From: Micavibrio_C sp964577255
Lineage (GTDB): Bacteria > Pseudomonadota > Alphaproteobacteria > Micavibrionales > Micavibrionaceae
Reading direction: 5' to 3'
Assembly: GCA_964577255.1 (NCBI GenBank)
Contig: CAZNYM010000018.1
Coordinates: forward strand, 1-35,408
DNA: 35,408 bases
Positions 23,609 through 31,761 of the stretch are shown in pieces. How positions within the stretch are numbered: position 1 is the first letter of the stretch; each line of letters begins with the position of its first letter. Under the pieces are notes generated by a model. It had not been told where the DNA came from and did not search any database. It was given only the letters and a program-made list of their open reading frames with translations. A program made the position numbers and the translations under genes.

Positions 23609-23706
23609 CAGGATTTCACCGCTGAAATGTCAGGCAGGCAGCAAGCGCGTCAAAGGCTTATGATAGCCTTTTCCGGCAAAAAAATGACAGGGTATTTTCG
23701 GAGACG

Positions 23707-23725
23707 AAACAGATAGCCTCTGTTT
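23707..23725 (-). terminator. weak hairpin after the cytochrome bc1 operon
   Basis: AAACAGA and TCTGTTT (7 base pairs, 5-base loop) lie 8 bases past the stop of the 108-residue gene. There is no real T run, so it may be a stabilising 3' stem rather than a strong terminator. Confidence 0.35.
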
Positions 23726-23732
23726 TCTTGGC

Positions 23733-24059
23733 TTACTTGTCCTTGCCTTCGCTGTCAGGCGGCTGCATGAAGTCGTAAAAGGCACGGTCGGCGCGCTGGG
23801 CCAGGAATGAAAAAATGGCGGCGGGCAGGAACGGCAGGATGATAATCAGGATCGACAGCGGGTTTTTAAGAGCGTCGAGCAAATTCCCATCCGCAGTCTT
23901 GACGTACAGGAAAAGAAATACGACTAGGCCAGTGACGCCAAAAGCAATGCCCATGATGCGGTAAAGCCGGGCCTTGAGCAGCATGGCCCGGGCTTTGATT
24001 TTTTTTTGTTCCCATTCCTGTGCACTTAGGCCGGCATTCACCGGTGTGGGGGGAGTCAT
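23733..24059 (-). CDS. small two-pass membrane protein downstream of petABC
   Basis: A 108-residue protein: a polar, Lys-rich N-terminus, membrane segments at about 34-53 and 67-87, and an acidic tail (DSEGKDK). It starts 24 bases after the petC stop and is probably the last gene of the bc1 transcript. I recognise no family. By position it could be an assembly or accessory factor of the bc1 complex, but nothing in the sequence shows this. Confidence 0.8.
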   Translation of the reverse strand: MTPPTPVNAGLSAQEWEQKKIKARAMLLKARLYRIMGIAFGVTGLVVFLFLYVKTADGNLLDALKNPLSILIIILPFLPAAIFSFLAQRADRAFYDFMQPPDSEGKDK

Positions 24060-24083
24060 CCTTTGGGTATAGCTTTCTTTTAT

Positions 24084-24872
24084 CTAATGGACTTTAGACC
24101 AAATCTTCTTCTTAAGCGTATACATAACCCCTGTAAATACAAGCAGGAAAATAAATGCCATAAGGCCGGTGCGCTTGCGCTCTTCCATATGCGGTTCGGA
24201 CGCCCAGGCCAGGAACGTGGCCACGTCGCGCGCGTACTGATCCAGCGTCTGCGGCGCATCATCGTCAAACGACACCTGTCCGTCCGCAAGCGGCGGCGGC
24301 ATCATGAGGATGTGGCCGGGAAAGTATTTGTTGTAATGCTGATTGGCACCCAAAGTGACGCCCTCGTGGGCGTGCTCATAGCCAGTGAGGAGTGCATAGA
24401 TATAATCCGCACCACCTGCACGGGCCTTGACGATCAGCGACAGATCCGGCGGGAAAGCGCCGTTGATATACATCGCCTGCTCGCGGTTGGCGTAGGGATT
24501 CTTGAAGGGATCGCTGGGCAAGCCCTTGCGTTCCAGAATTTCACCCTCGTCGTTGGGCGCATCCATATAGCTGTACTCGGCGGCCACCGCCTTGATCTGC
24601 GCCGGGCTGTAGCCGAGATCGGCCAGATTGCGAAACGCCACGCGGTCCATGCTGTGGCAAGCGGCGCAGACTTCGCGGTAGATCTTATAACCGCGCTGCA
24701 GCGCCATCTTGTCGTAGGTGCCGAACACACCGTCGAAAGACCATGACTGCTTGGGCACATGCACAGCTTCGGCCGCTCGCGCGGCAGGCACAATAGCCGC
24801 CACCGAAACCACTACGGCGGTTCCCAGCATGAACTTTCTGAACGTCGGAAAAAACGCAGCCATGGCCATCAC
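24084..24872 (-). CDS. petC: cytochrome c1 of the bc1 complex
   Basis: A 262-residue c-type cytochrome, the electron exit subunit of ubiquinol-cytochrome c reductase. An export signal ends near ARA at 33. The heme is bound at C69-A-A-C72-H73, and the axial methionine lies in GHILMMPPPLADG (M190 or M191). A single C-terminal membrane helix at about 235-255 anchors it in the inner membrane, with the domain in the periplasm. The start ATG overlaps the petB stop by 4 bases (ATGA), so translation is coupled. Confidence 0.97.
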   Translation of the reverse strand: MMAMAAFFPTFRKFMLGTAVVVSVAAIVPAARAAEAVHVPKQSWSFDGVFGTYDKMALQRGYKIYREVCAACHSMDRVAFRNLADLGYSPAQIKAVAAEYSYMDAPNDEGEILERKGLPSDPFKNPYANREQAMYINGAFPPDLSLIVKARAGGADYIYALLTGYEHAHEGVTLGANQHYNKYFPGHILMMPPPLADGQVSFDDDAPQTLDQYARDVATFLAWASEPHMEERKRTGLMAFIFLLVFTGVMYTLKKKIWSKVH

Positions 24873-26308
24873 ACTTTCTTCGCCGCCAGCACAGCCTCAT
24901 GGATGCTGCCCGGCAGAGGTTTCGGTTTTTCAATCACGGAGATGAAAGGAACGAGGATCAGGAAAAAGGCAAAATAATAGCCGGTGAAAAGCTGGCTGAG
25001 GATGACGTATATGCCTTCAGGCAGCTGCGCGCCGAGATAACCCAGCACCAGGAAGGTCACGCCGAAGCCCATCAGCGCCCAGAAATAAAGCGGGCGGAAA
25101 CGGGCGCTGCGCACCGGTTGTTTGTCCAGCCAAGGAAGGAACACGAGGATCAGCACCGCGCCGAACATGGCGAGCACGCCGCCCAGCTTGGCCTCGATGA
25201 TCTTCTCACTCAACGGGATCTTGACGGGCGTGTATTGCGGAATCAGGCCGAGGGCGAACAAGACACCGGCAGCGCCGAACAGCAAAACCAGCTTCTTGAA
25301 ATCGAGATCGGAACGGGTTTTGACCTTGCCGGAATAAAGCGGCCACATCGCCATGCCGACCAGCCCCACCGCCGCCAGGATATAGATGTTCATGTCGAAC
25401 GTCACGGCGCGCAAAACGGCATAGAACGGCAGGAAGTACCATTCGGGCACGATGTGCGGCGGCGTCTGCTGGGCGTTGTATTCGACGAAGTGATCGGGAT
25501 GCGAGAACAGCAGCGGCGCATAGAAGCTGATCGCGACATAAGCAAGCAGAAACACGCCGAGGCCAAACGTATCCTTGATCGTGTAATAAGGATGGAACGG
25601 CAGGGTGTCCTGCGGGCCCTTGACGTCGATCCCGAGCGGGTTGCCCGAACCCGAGACATGCAGCGCCCAGATATGCAGGAACACCACGGCGAAGATCACG
25701 AACGGCAGCAGGAAATGCAGGGCAAAGAAACGGTTGAGGGTTGGATTGTCGACCGAGAAGCCGCCCCACAGCAGGCTGACCAGACTGTCACCCACCACAG
25801 GAATGGCGGAGAACAGCGACGTGATCACGTTCGCGGCCCAGCCGCCCATCTGGCTCCAGGGCAGAGTGTAACCCATGAAAGCGGTCGCCATCATCAGCAG
25901 ATAGATGACGACGCCCAGAATCCACAAAAGCTCGCGCGGTTTCTTGTAGGATCCGTAATACATGCCACGCCACATATGGATATAAACGGCGATGAAGAAG
26001 AACGACGCGCCGTTCATGTGCAGGTAACGCAGCATCCAACCCCAGTTGACGTCGCGCATGATGCGCTCGACCGAAGTAAAGGCCATGTCCGCGTGCGGCG
26101 TGTAGTGCATGGCCAGAACCACGCCGGTCACGATCATCGTCACCAGCATGACGGTGGCGATAGCACCGAAATTCCACAGATAGTTGAAGTTGCGCGGGGT
26201 CGGGAAGACGCCGTATTCCTTTTGCATCATGGTGAACAGCGGCAAACGCTGATCGATCCATTCGACGACGGGATTATCAAAGGGGGTGCGGGGTCCGTGG
26301 CTGGCCAT
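24869..26308 (-). CDS. petB: cytochrome b of the bc1 complex
   Basis: A 479-residue polytopic protein that carries both quinone sites and two b hemes. Seen: N-terminal NYLWNFG, the helix B histidine region RYLHMNGASFFFIAVYIHMWRGMYYGSYK, LPWSQMGGWAANVI, FALHFLLPFVIFAVVFLHIWALH in helix D, and the Qo motif PEWYFLPFYAVLRAV. It is somewhat longer than the usual 400-430 residues, since the C-terminus adds an extra membrane stretch near 430-470 and an IEKPKPLPG tail. Transcribed with petA (30 bases upstream) and petC. Confidence 0.97.
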   Translation of the reverse strand: MASHGPRTPFDNPVVEWIDQRLPLFTMMQKEYGVFPTPRNFNYLWNFGAIATVMLVTMIVTGVVLAMHYTPHADMAFTSVERIMRDVNWGWMLRYLHMNGASFFFIAVYIHMWRGMYYGSYKKPRELLWILGVVIYLLMMATAFMGYTLPWSQMGGWAANVITSLFSAIPVVGDSLVSLLWGGFSVDNPTLNRFFALHFLLPFVIFAVVFLHIWALHVSGSGNPLGIDVKGPQDTLPFHPYYTIKDTFGLGVFLLAYVAISFYAPLLFSHPDHFVEYNAQQTPPHIVPEWYFLPFYAVLRAVTFDMNIYILAAVGLVGMAMWPLYSGKVKTRSDLDFKKLVLLFGAAGVLFALGLIPQYTPVKIPLSEKIIEAKLGGVLAMFGAVLILVFLPWLDKQPVRSARFRPLYFWALMGFGVTFLVLGYLGAQLPEGIYVILSQLFTGYYFAFFLILVPFISVIEKPKPLPGSIHEAVLAAKKV

Positions 26309-26338
26309 GAGGGCTACTCCTGAAAAACGTCCGGCTTC

Positions 26339-26893
26339 TTATCCGATTCTGATCATCGCGTCGCTGAGAAACTCGTAAGGCGGCACGATAAGATTCTTGG
26401 GCGCGGGGCCCTTGCGGATGCGGCCCGCGGTGTCGTAGTGCGAGCCGTGGCAGGGGCAGAACCAGCCATTGTAATCGCCGCGCGGCTCGCCTTCCTTGTT
26501 GCCGAGCGGAATACAACCCAGGTGCGTGCAGATCCCCACCACCACCAGCCACTCGGACTTGCCGGGCTTGACGCGGTCGGCATCACTTTGTTTGTCGCGC
26601 AGGCTGCCGACGTCGACGGCGGCGGCCTCCTCCATCTCCTGCGCCGTGCGGCGGCGGATGAAGACGGTCTTGCCCTGCCAGACTTTCTTGATCGCCTGCC
26701 CGACCTGGATCGGGGAAAGGTCGACCTCGATCGTAGACACGGCCAGCGTGTCGGCGGCGGGGTTAAGAGAGTCGATGAACGGCCAGGCAAAACAGCCGGC
26801 ACCCACGGCGCCCATGGCCCCGGCCGTAAGGAAAAGGAAATCGCGGCGGGTTTGACCCTGGTCGTGCGAAGCGGAGGAAGGCGCGTGGCTCAT
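26339..26893 (-). CDS. petA: Rieske iron-sulfur subunit of the bc1 complex
   Basis: A 184-residue Rieske protein. A twin-arginine-type start (TRRDFLFL at 15-22) leads into one membrane anchor. The [2Fe-2S] cluster is held by C122, H124, C146(or C148) and H149 in CTHLGC and CPCHGSHYD, with C127 and C148 as the disulfide pair. It moves electrons from ubiquinol to cytochrome c1. First gene of the petABC operon and divergent from hemF. Confidence 0.97.
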   Translation of the reverse strand: MSHAPSSASHDQGQTRRDFLFLTAGAMGAVGAGCFAWPFIDSLNPAADTLAVSTIEVDLSPIQVGQAIKKVWQGKTVFIRRRTAQEMEEAAAVDVGSLRDKQSDADRVKPGKSEWLVVVGICTHLGCIPLGNKEGEPRGDYNGWFCPCHGSHYDTAGRIRKGPAPKNLIVPPYEFLSDAMIRIG

Positions 26894-26948
26894 GATTGAA
26901 TTCCAGAACTAGACAGAAAAAAGCGGTGCCGGAATCGCAAACAGCCCG

Positions 26949-26961
26949 GCCATGACATGGC
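26949..26961. promoter_or_regulatory. 13-bp palindrome in the petA/hemF spacer
   Basis: GCCATG-A-CATGGC is a perfect inverted repeat with a single central base, located between the divergent petA (26893) and hemF (27091) starts. Its position suits an operator shared by respiration and heme genes. It does not match the FNR/FixK consensus. Confidence 0.3.
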
Positions 26962-27090
26962 ATGTACCTGACTACGCCGAGTGATTCAAGCCCTCTGATA
27001 AAGCAGGATAAATGTCATGAACAGGCGCCGCCGTCAAAACCTCCTTGCCAAGATGCCGCAGCGGCGCTAAACAACCGGCAGGGTTTAATT

Positions 27091-27978
27091 ATGACATTGA
27101 GAACCGTTCCCATCGCCCCCGCCCCCGGCGGCACGGCCACCCTGCAGGAAGACGCCGCCGCCTGGTTTCGCACCTTGCGCGACAGCATCTGCCGGACATT
27201 CGAACAGATCGAGAGCGAGTTGACCGGTACGGCCCACACCGGGGCCGCCCCCGGGCGCTTCGCGCGCAAACCCTGGGCGCGGGAAGGAGGGGGAGGAGGC
27301 GAAATGGCGGTGATGCACGGCCGCGTTTTTGAAAAAGTAGGCGTGAATGTCTCCGTCGTCCATGGAGCGTTCAGCCCTGAATTCGCGCCGCAGATCCCCG
27401 GCGCAGCCGAAAACGGCGGCGCATTCTGGGCCGCCGGTATTTCATTGGTGGCGCACATGCAATCGCCGCTGGTGCCGGCCGTGCACATGAACACGCGCAT
27501 GATCGTTACGTCCAAAAGCTGGTTCGGCGGCGGCACCGATCTCACGCCGATGATCGAAAACCCCGGCGACGCCGCGTTTTTTCACGAAGCCCTGCGCGCC
27601 TGCTGCGACCGGTACGGTCCCGGCCGTTACGAGGAATACAAGGCGTGGTGCGACCGTTACTTCTTCCTGCCCCACCGCAACGAGCCGCGGGGCGCAGGCG
27701 GCATCTTCTTCGATTATCTCGACAGCGGCGACAAGGCCGCTGACTTCGCCTTCACCCGCGATGTCGGGGAAGCCTTCCTTGACGCCTACCCCGCCCTGGT
27801 GCGCCGGCACATGAACCGGGACTGGAACGCCGAAGAACGCGAAACCCAGCTGGTGAAGCGCGGGCGTTACGCTGAATTCAACCTGCTGTACGACCGCGGC
27901 ACCCAGTTCGGCCTGAAGACCGGCGGCAACGTGGAAGCGATCCTGATGTCGCTGCCGCCCGTGGCAAAATGGCCCTGA
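27091..27978 (+). CDS. hemF: oxygen-dependent coproporphyrinogen III oxidase
   Basis: A 295-residue HemF, which decarboxylates coproporphyrinogen III to protoporphyrinogen IX using O2 in heme synthesis. Seen: GGGGGEMAVMHGRVFEKVGVNVS, VHMNTRMIV, the GGGTDLTPM block, and the signature HRNEPRGAGGIFFDYL, ending with ETQLVKRGRYAEFNLLYDRGTQFGLKTGGN. The ATG at 27091 has CAGGG about 8 bases upstream; an in-frame start at 26962 gives an unlike N-terminus. Placed divergent from petABC, whose cytochromes need the heme. Confidence 0.97.
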   Translation: MTLRTVPIAPAPGGTATLQEDAAAWFRTLRDSICRTFEQIESELTGTAHTGAAPGRFARKPWAREGGGGGEMAVMHGRVFEKVGVNVSVVHGAFSPEFAPQIPGAAENGGAFWAAGISLVAHMQSPLVPAVHMNTRMIVTSKSWFGGGTDLTPMIENPGDAAFFHEALRACCDRYGPGRYEEYKAWCDRYFFLPHRNEPRGAGGIFFDYLDSGDKAADFAFTRDVGEAFLDAYPALVRRHMNRDWNAEERETQLVKRGRYAEFNLLYDRGTQFGLKTGGNVEAILMSLPPVAKWP

Positions 27979-28011
27979 AGCACGATTAATCCCGCCTTTC
28001 ACCCCTTAATA

Positions 28012-28064
28012 ATGGCAAGCGCCATGCATAAAATGTATAGCTGCAACGCAAAAAAATTTTGCGT
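28012..28064 (+). other. two adjacent hairpins after hemF
   Basis: ATGGC-AAGC-GCCAT (28012-28025) is followed by ACGCAAAA-AAA-TTTTGCGT (28046-28064), an 8-base-pair stem with a 3-base loop. The AT-rich 178-base gap between hemF and the next gene has no ORF I trust. The second stem could stop hemF transcription, though it lacks a clear T tail. Confidence 0.4.
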
Positions 28065-28156
28065 AAACGACATTATTTATGATATTTGTCTGTCTTACAG
28101 GAAATCTTGAGTCATTTTTTAATGTATCAAGAAATATTGTTTCAATATGGTGCATT

Positions 28157-28549
28157 ATGACACGTAAAAACGGCGCGGGATTTCCTACTCCCGATGAAGA
28201 ACGGCGGAGGGCGCAGGTACGATGCGACGCCGTCGTGACCCGGGGGATCATGGCGACAGGCGACGCAGGTGTCATTGAGGCTTATCAGAGGGAGATCGGA
28301 AAAATGGGCAGAGGAAACACGACAAATCGGCAAATGGCGGCCGCCGCCCGGATTCAGGAACAGGTCGGCGCCGTCCGCAGCGGACAGGGCCAGTACGTGC
28401 AGGGACAGTTTGTGACGACCGCACAGCTGGACGACCTGGCGCAGATGGGCGTGCGCCCCACAAAAACGGGCGAGCAGCCGACCGAGACAATCTATCTGGA
28501 AGACGGCAGAACCGGCATCGCCGTCACCACCCTTAAACCCGAGCCCTGA
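28157..28549 (+). CDS. hypothetical protein, 130 residues
   Basis: A polar, soluble protein with no recognised domain. It has an Arg-rich start, helix-forming middle (NRQMAAAARIQEQVGAV) and a Gly/Gln segment (SGQGQYVQGQFVTTAQLDDLAQMGV) that resembles a hinge before a small beta end (ETIYLEDGRTGIAVTTLKPEP). I prefer the ATG at 28157; an in-frame ATG at 28079 would add a 26-residue hydrophobic stretch. Neither has a good ribosome site. It overlaps the convergent cca gene by 17 bases. The protein is supported by codon use; its role is unknown. Confidence 0.65.
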   Translation: MTRKNGAGFPTPDEERRRAQVRCDAVVTRGIMATGDAGVIEAYQREIGKMGRGNTTNRQMAAAARIQEQVGAVRSGQGQYVQGQFVTTAQLDDLAQMGVRPTKTGEQPTETIYLEDGRTGIAVTTLKPEP

Positions 28550-29756
28550 CCTGTTTCAGCAGCGCCGCCCGGCCCGGTACGCAATCGCGGGCCAGCCACC
28601 ATTCTTCCGCTTTCGATAAAAACTGACCCACGCGCGGCCCGGGCGATACGCCCAGAGCCACGATGTCCTTGCCACTCAGGGGGAAAACCGGCACGCGCGC
28701 CGCCCGCGCGGCAGTGATGATCCGGGCCAAGGAACGCGCTGTTTTTCCCTGCGCCTGCTTCCACAACAGCATCTGAAGAAGCGGTTCTTTTTTATATTTA
28801 TAAAGCAGGAACTTAAGCGGCCGGTTTAAATCTCTGTCCAAGCTTTGATGGGCAGTCGCGAGGGCTTCGATAATTTTCTTCTGATCGTTCGACAGCAGAA
28901 TGAATTCATTAAGTTTTTTACTCACAGGCCGCATACCTGTCACCGCCGCCAGCCGCGCGCTGATATCCACTACGGTGAATCGCCTTTGCAAGGCACAGAA
29001 ACGGTTCAGTGAATCGGGACTGAAGCCCGGTGCGTAAAGCGGGAAGAGGATGGCGTTATCCCGCATCACCCCCAGGATATCCCCCGGTTCATCCACGGCC
29101 AGAATTTTGAGCAGCTCCTGCGTGACCCGCTCGCGCGACAGCCGCGCAAGACCCTGCCGCGCCCGGCGGCAGGCATGCAGGGCGGCGGGATCGGGTCGGC
29201 CCCGGCCGTAAAGCGCATGGAAGCGGAAAAAGCGCAGGATACGCAGGTAATCCTCGGCAATCCGCCGCCCCGGCGCACCCACGAACCGCACCCGCCGGGC
29301 GCGCAGATCGGCAAGACCCTGACCGGTGGGATCGAAAACGCGGCCCCGCGTGTCGGCCAGCAGAGTATTGATGGTAAAATCGCGGCGCTGCGCGTCCTCG
29401 GCCCAGTCGTCGCTGAACGCCACCACGGCACGGCGGCCGTCGGTCGCCACATCCCGCCGCAACGTTGTAATTTCATAATGAATACCGTCGATGAAGGCCG
29501 TCACCGTACCGTGGTCAATGCCGGTCGGCAGCACCCTGATACCTTTCTGTCCCAATAATGCCATAACATCGGAAGGCCTGTGAACCGTCGCGATGTCCAC
29601 ATCCGCTACCGCCCGGCGCAAAAGCGCGTTCCTAACGCACCCGCCGACGAACAGCGCGCGCGGCGCCGTGGCACCGGCGTCGAGCGCCGCCATAATTCTG
29701 CCCGCGCCCGGCGTTTTCATCCAGGCACGGGGCGTGATGCGGGCGGCGGCCTTCAC
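28533..29756 (-). CDS. cca: CCA-adding tRNA nucleotidyltransferase
   Basis: A 407-residue class II nucleotidyltransferase that completes or repairs the 3' CCA of tRNA. Motifs: GGCVRN at 38-43, catalytic D52-V-D54, RRDFTIN at 124-130, DPTGQGLADLRARRVRFVG, then RILRFFRFHA. The rest is a helical tRNA-binding region. The start is the GTG at 29756 with CAGGGA about 6 bases before it; an upstream TTG at 29816 would add 20 unlike residues. It is divergent from moxR across 112 bases. Confidence 0.93.
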   Translation of the reverse strand: MKAAARITPRAWMKTPGAGRIMAALDAGATAPRALFVGGCVRNALLRRAVADVDIATVHRPSDVMALLGQKGIRVLPTGIDHGTVTAFIDGIHYEITTLRRDVATDGRRAVVAFSDDWAEDAQRRDFTINTLLADTRGRVFDPTGQGLADLRARRVRFVGAPGRRIAEDYLRILRFFRFHALYGRGRPDPAALHACRRARQGLARLSRERVTQELLKILAVDEPGDILGVMRDNAILFPLYAPGFSPDSLNRFCALQRRFTVVDISARLAAVTGMRPVSKKLNEFILLSNDQKKIIEALATAHQSLDRDLNRPLKFLLYKYKKEPLLQMLLWKQAQGKTARSLARIITAARAARVPVFPLSGKDIVALGVSPGPRVGQFLSKAEEWWLARDCVPGRAALLKQVRARV

Positions 29757-29826
29757 GGCATTTCCCTGTAGATGAGAGCGGCAAACATAGAGGAAACCCT
29801 GTGCGTTCAACAACAAAGATGAATAT

Positions 29827-29832
29827 TATAAC
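29827..29832 (+). promoter_or_regulatory. -10-like element before moxR
   Basis: TATAAC (29827-29832) matches the -10 consensus at five positions. The best -35 partner, TTCAAC at 29806-29811, is only 15 bases away, so the promoter call is partial. It sits 36 bases before the moxR ATG. Confidence 0.35.
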
Positions 29833-29868
29833 GGCGAAACATCCCCCACGATAGGAGCATGAAAACCG

Positions 29869-30849
29869 ATGGCCACGGACGATAGCGCGCAAGCCCTGAC
29901 CTCTGCCGCCCGCAAGCTGGGCCAGGCCCGCACCGAGGCCGGCAAAGTGATCTTCGGCCAGGACGAGGTGCTCGACCGCATCCTGACCGGCCTGATCGCC
30001 GGGGGACATGTGCTTCTGGTGGGGGCGCCGGGCCTGGCCAAAACCCTGATGGTGGAAACGGTGGGCAAGGTGATGAATCTTTCCACCGCCCGGATTCAAT
30101 GCACGCCTGACCTGATGCCCTCCGACATCCTGGGGGCCGAAGTGCTGGAGCAGGACGACGCCGGCAAGCGCCATTTCCGTTTCATCCAGGGGCCCGTCTT
30201 CACCCAGTTCCTGATGGCCGATGAGATCAACCGCGCCAGCCCCCGCACGCAATCAGCGCTGCTGCAGGCGATGCAGGAGGGAACCGTCACCATCGCCGGC
30301 AAGGCGCATGCCCTGCCCCGTCCCTTCCATGTCCTCGCGACCCAGAACCCGATCGAGCAGGAAGGTACCTATCCCCTGCCCGAGGCGCAGCTCGACCGTT
30401 TCCTGATGCAGATCGACGTCGATTACCCCGCGCATGACGACGAGCGCCGCATCGTGCTCGCCACCACCGGCAACACCCAGGCGGAACCGCAAAGCGTGTT
30501 CAGCGGCGGCGAGCTGATCGACCTGCAGAAGCTCGTGCGCGACATGCCGGTCGGCGACAGCGTGGTCGAAGCCATCCTGACGCTGGTGCGCCGCGGCCGC
30601 CCGGGGCCCAATGCCGCGAAAGAGATCAACGACTATGTTTCTTGGGCGCCGGGCCCGCGCGCGGCGCAGGCGTTGATGCTGACCTGCCGGGCCCGCGCGC
30701 TGCTGCAGGGGCGGCTGGCGCCTTCGGTCGATGACGTGCTGGCGCTCGCCGAGTCCGTGCTCAAGCACCGCATGGCGCTCAACTTCCAGGCGCGCAGCGA
30801 AAACGTGGCGCTCGCCGATATTCTCCGGATCATGAACGCCGGGCTCTAG
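29869..30849 (+). CDS. moxR: MoxR-family AAA ATPase
   Basis: A 326-residue ring-forming AAA+ ATPase: Walker A GAPGLAKT at 52-59, Walker B FLMADEINR at 114-122, the sensor segment FHVLATQNPIEQEGTYPLPEAQLDRF, and an arginine finger region later. MoxR proteins work with vWA-domain partners as chaperones for metal-center or envelope proteins. First gene of a compact operon (gap of 15 bases to the DUF58 gene). AGGAG lies about 11 bases before the ATG. Confidence 0.93.
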   Translation: MATDDSAQALTSAARKLGQARTEAGKVIFGQDEVLDRILTGLIAGGHVLLVGAPGLAKTLMVETVGKVMNLSTARIQCTPDLMPSDILGAEVLEQDDAGKRHFRFIQGPVFTQFLMADEINRASPRTQSALLQAMQEGTVTIAGKAHALPRPFHVLATQNPIEQEGTYPLPEAQLDRFLMQIDVDYPAHDDERRIVLATTGNTQAEPQSVFSGGELIDLQKLVRDMPVGDSVVEAILTLVRRGRPGPNAAKEINDYVSWAPGPRAAQALMLTCRARALLQGRLAPSVDDVLALAESVLKHRMALNFQARSENVALADILRIMNAGL

Positions 30850-30864
30850 CAACGGATCAAGCGG

Positions 30865-31761
30865 ATGAAATCAGCTTCCCCGCGCGCTTCCTTCTCCTCC
30901 CTGCTGGCCGGCGCCAGCGGGCTCGCCGGACGTCTGCCGCGTCTGATGGTGCAGGCCCGCCGCGCCGCTTCGTTGCTCGCGGGGGGCGAACACGGCCGCC
31001 GCGCGCCGGGCACGGGCGAAAAATTCTGGCAGTTCCGCGATTACGCGCCGGGCGACGCGCCGCGCGACATCGACTGGCGGGCTTCGGCGCGCGGTGACGA
31101 CGTGCTGGTCAGAGAAAAGGAATGGCAGACCCATCACGCCTTCCTGTTCTGGTGCCAGGGCGACCGCGGCATGGATTACCGCTCACGCCGCACCCTGCCG
31201 TCCAAGCGCGAACGCGCGGCCCTGATCGCCCTGGCCCTGGCGATGGCGGCGCAGAACCGTCACGACCTTATCGGCGGGCTGGGCCCGGCCGTGGCGGCGG
31301 GACGGGGAGACGCCGTGCTTTCGGCTCTGGGCGAAACTTTTCTGGTGCAGCGGCAGGCGGCACTTCCCGACGCCGACGCCACGGGCGTAAACCGCAACGC
31401 GCACATCTTCATGATCGGCGATTTTCTGACCCCGCCCGCGGAAACGGAACGCGTGCTGGCGGTGCTGGCCGAACGCACGCGCCACGGTTTTCTGGTGCAG
31501 TGTCTGGATCCCGCCGAACACGCCCTTTCCTTCAGCGGCCATACGCTGTTCGTCGCGCCCGGCGAGGACCGGCGCTTTCGCATCAGCGACGTCGCCGCTA
31601 TCCGCGACGATTACCGCCGCCGGATCGGCGAGCATATCGACGCCGTGCGGGCGCTGTGCCATGCCCGCGGCTGGCATTACCGCCTGCACCTCACCGATGA
31701 AGACCCGCACGCGCTCCTGCGCGCTTTGTGGCCGGTCCTGCAGGAGAACGCACGGTCATGA
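30865..31761 (+). CDS. DUF58 domain protein
   Basis: A 298-residue DUF58 protein with the signature block FWQFRDYAPGDAPRDIDWRASARG at about 54-77 and a vWA-like C-terminal region. The usual first metal-site motif (DxSxS) is not evident: the equivalent strand reads LFWCQGDRGMDYRS. DUF58 proteins are the standard partners of MoxR ATPases. The stop overlaps the next ATG (ATGATG at 31758). Confidence 0.92.
   Translation: MKSASPRASFSSLLAGASGLAGRLPRLMVQARRAASLLAGGEHGRRAPGTGEKFWQFRDYAPGDAPRDIDWRASARGDDVLVREKEWQTHHAFLFWCQGDRGMDYRSRRTLPSKRERAALIALALAMAAQNRHDLIGGLGPAVAAGRGDAVLSALGETFLVQRQAALPDADATGVNRNAHIFMIGDFLTPPAETERVLAVLAERTRHGFLVQCLDPAEHALSFSGHTLFVAPGEDRRFRISDVAAIRDDYRRRIGEHIDAVRALCHARGWHYRLHLTDEDPHALLRALWPVLQENARS

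Noticed and set aside
24899..26323. Antisense frame of about 474 codons under cytochrome b
   Set aside because: Sense strand is an unmistakable cytochrome b. The antisense product is Arg/His/Glu-rich and unlike any family.
27017..27070. 17-codon Arg-rich ORF ahead of hemF
   Set aside because: It has an AGGAT upstream, but nothing indicates attenuation, and such short frames arise by chance. No paired hairpin structure supports a leader peptide.
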